Shown: piece by piece, positions 5,314-6,588 of the stretch
Layout of the letters: each line of letters starts with the position of its first letter
Position numbering within the stretch: position 1 is the stretch's first letter
Source of the DNA: Lautropia sp.
GTDB taxonomy: Bacteria; Pseudomonadota; Gammaproteobacteria; Burkholderiales; Burkholderiaceae_E
Assembly (NCBI GenBank): GCA_013813615.1
Contig: JACCRJ010000715.1
Span: forward strand, 1-6,588
Length of the DNA stretch: 6,588 bases
Direction of reading: 5' to 3'
Program-made: the position numbers and the translations under genes
Notes under the pieces: generated by a model
What the model was told of the DNA's origin: nothing
The model's database searches: none
Seen by the model: the letters and a program-made list of their open reading frames with translations, nothing else

Positions 5314-6588
5314 ATGAAATTGACCGGGAAACCGCGCGCGGCATTGGTGGTCGCCGCGTCGATGTTCATATCGACGTTCGCATATGCCAATGCAGACGTC
5401 GAGAAGAACATTGCGAATGAGAAGAACTGGGCGATGCAGGCTGGGGACATGTACAACCAGCGCTTCAGCAAGTTGAAGCAGATCGACAAGAGCAACGTGG
5501 GCAAGCTGCAGGTGGCCTGGACATTCTCGACCGGCGTCCTGCGCGGCCATGAAGGCTCTCCGCTGGTGATCGACGGCACGATGTACATCCACACCCCGTT
5601 CCCGAACAAGGTGTTCGCGGTGAACGTGGACGATCAGAAGATTCTCTGGAAATTCGAGCCGAAGCAGGATCCGGCAGTCATTCCACAGATGTGCTGTGAC
5701 ACCGTCTACCGCGGTCTCGCCTATGCCGAAGGCAAGGTGTTCCTGCAGCAGGCGGACAGCATGCTGGTCGCGCTGAACGCCAAGGACGGGAAGGTGCTCT
5801 GGTCAGTCAAGAACGGCGACCCGAAGGTCGGTGCGGTCAACACCAATGCGCCGCATATCTTCAAGGACAAGGTCATCACCGGGATCAGCGGCGGCGAGTG
5901 GGGCGTACGTGGCTTCCTCGCGGCCTATGACATCAATAGCGGCAAGCAGGTGTGGAAAGCCTACAGCACCGGCCCGGACGCCGAAATGATGATGGATCCC
6001 GACAAGACGATGACCTGGACGGACGGCAAGATGGCGCCGGTGGGTAAGGATTCGTCGCTGAAAACCTGGAAGGGCGACCAGTGGAAGATCGGCGGCGGCA
6101 CCACCTGGGGCTGGTTCAGTTACGACAAGGCCCTGAACCAGGTCTTCTACGGCACCGGTAATCCGTCGACCTGGAACCCGGCGCAGCGTCCGGGCGACAA
6201 CAAGTGGTCGATGACGATCTTCTCGCGTGACGTGGATACCGGTATGGCCAAGTGGGCCTATCAGATGACGCCGTTCGACGAGTGGGACTTCGACGGGGTC
6301 AACGAGATGATCCTCGCGGACATCGACGTCAAGGGCAAGCCCACCAAGGCGCTTGTGCATTTCGACCGCAACGGCTTCGGTTACACGCTCAACCGTGAAA
6401 CCGGTGAATTGCTGGTAGCGGAGAAGTACGATCCGGTGGTGAACTGGGCGACGCACGTCGACATGAAGACCGGCCGGCCGCAGGTGGTCGCGAAGTACTC
6501 GACCGCCAAGAACGGCCCCGACGTCAACTCCAAAGGCATCTGCCCTGCCGCGCTGGGTACCAAGGACCAGCAGCCGGCGACGTTCGAT
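5314..6588 (+). CDS. xoxF: XoxF, lanthanide-dependent PQQ methanol dehydrogenase (partial, 3' end cut)
   Basis: The first 425 codons are present; the family is about 600 residues, so roughly 70% is here. A Sec signal peptide (basic start, hydrophobic core, cleavage probably after A-Y-A-N-A near residue 27) sends it to the periplasm. There it oxidises methanol with PQQ and passes electrons to a cytochrome c. The propeller shows family landmarks: vicinal Cys127-Cys128, the G-G-E-W-G-V-R-G motif with metal-ligand Glu195, a PQQ-stacking candidate Trp265 in T-T-W-G-W-F, the metal-ligand candidate Asn283 in Y-G-T-G-N-P, catalytic Asp325 and Arg352 in D-R-N-G. Asp327, two residues after Asp325, is the extra lanthanide ligand that MxaF replaces with Ala. 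Motifs resemble the XoxF5 group, but the clade needs a tree. The usual His before D-E-W-D is Phe321 here. It is transcribed away from mxaR, with its own leader. Confidence 0.93.
   Translation, partial: MKLTGKPRAALVVAASMFISTFAYANADVEKNIANEKNWAMQAGDMYNQRFSKLKQIDKSNVGKLQVAWTFSTGVLRGHEGSPLVIDGTMYIHTPFPNKVFAVNVDDQKILWKFEPKQDPAVIPQMCCDTVYRGLAYAEGKVFLQQADSMLVALNAKDGKVLWSVKNGDPKVGAVNTNAPHIFKDKVITGISGGEWGVRGFLAAYDINSGKQVWKAYSTGPDAEMMMDPDKTMTWTDGKMAPVGKDSSLKTWKGDQWKIGGGTTWGWFSYDKALNQVFYGTGNPSTWNPAQRPGDNKWSMTIFSRDVDTGMAKWAYQMTPFDEWDFDGVNEMILADIDVKGKPTKALVHFDRNGFGYTLNRETGELLVAEKYDPVVNWATHVDMKTGRPQVVAKYSTAKNGPDVNSKGICPAALGTKDQQPATFD

Noticed and set aside
5803..6456. - strand frame opposite xoxF
   Set aside because: xoxF has clear family motifs throughout the same bases; the antisense frame is a by-product of codon bias.

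Overview
The window is a block of methanol-oxidation genes from a high-GC Gram-negative methylotroph. The gene families, the overlapping start/stop junctions and the Sec-exported PQQ enzyme point to Pseudomonadota, perhaps a gamma- or betaproteobacterium. The assignment below phylum is inference, because no rRNA or other marker is present.

Left part, + strand (1-3015): the C-terminal end of mxaA (cut by the window edge), then mxaC, mxaK and mxaL. These four genes are packed with 4-bp overlaps or a 10-nt gap and form one operon. They encode membrane-anchored proteins that face the periplasm or cytoplasm. MxaC and MxaL carry von Willebrand A (VWA) domains with MIDAS metal-binding motifs. In known Mxa systems MxaA, MxaC, MxaK and MxaL are needed for calcium insertion into methanol dehydrogenase.

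Middle part, - strand (4908 down to 2918): mxaR (MoxR-family AAA+ ATPase) followed by mxaS (DUF58/VWA-like protein), joined by a GTGA overlap. This pair runs towards the mxaACKL operon, and the 3' ends of mxaS and mxaL overlap by 98 bp. In the textbook order mxaRSACKL all genes point the same way, so the ACKL block is inverted relative to RS here.

Right part: a 405-bp divergent intergenic region (4909-5313), then xoxF on the + strand, running off the window after 425 codons. The product has a signal peptide, the vicinal Cys-Cys of quinoprotein methanol dehydrogenases, and a D-F-D motif whose second Asp marks the lanthanide-dependent XoxF type rather than calcium-dependent MxaF. The intergenic region holds a candidate sigma70-type promoter whose spacer is a strong dyad, a nested inverted repeat in the predicted xoxF leader, and a separate 17-bp dyad close to mxaR.

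Taken together, a MoxR-VWA metal-insertion machine (MxaR, S, A, C, K, L) sits beside a lanthanide-type methanol dehydrogenase. No mxaF, mxaJ, mxaG, mxaI or mxaD is visible in the window, so whether the machine serves XoxF or an MxaFI enzyme encoded elsewhere is open. I see no mobile elements, tRNA, rRNA or CRISPR.
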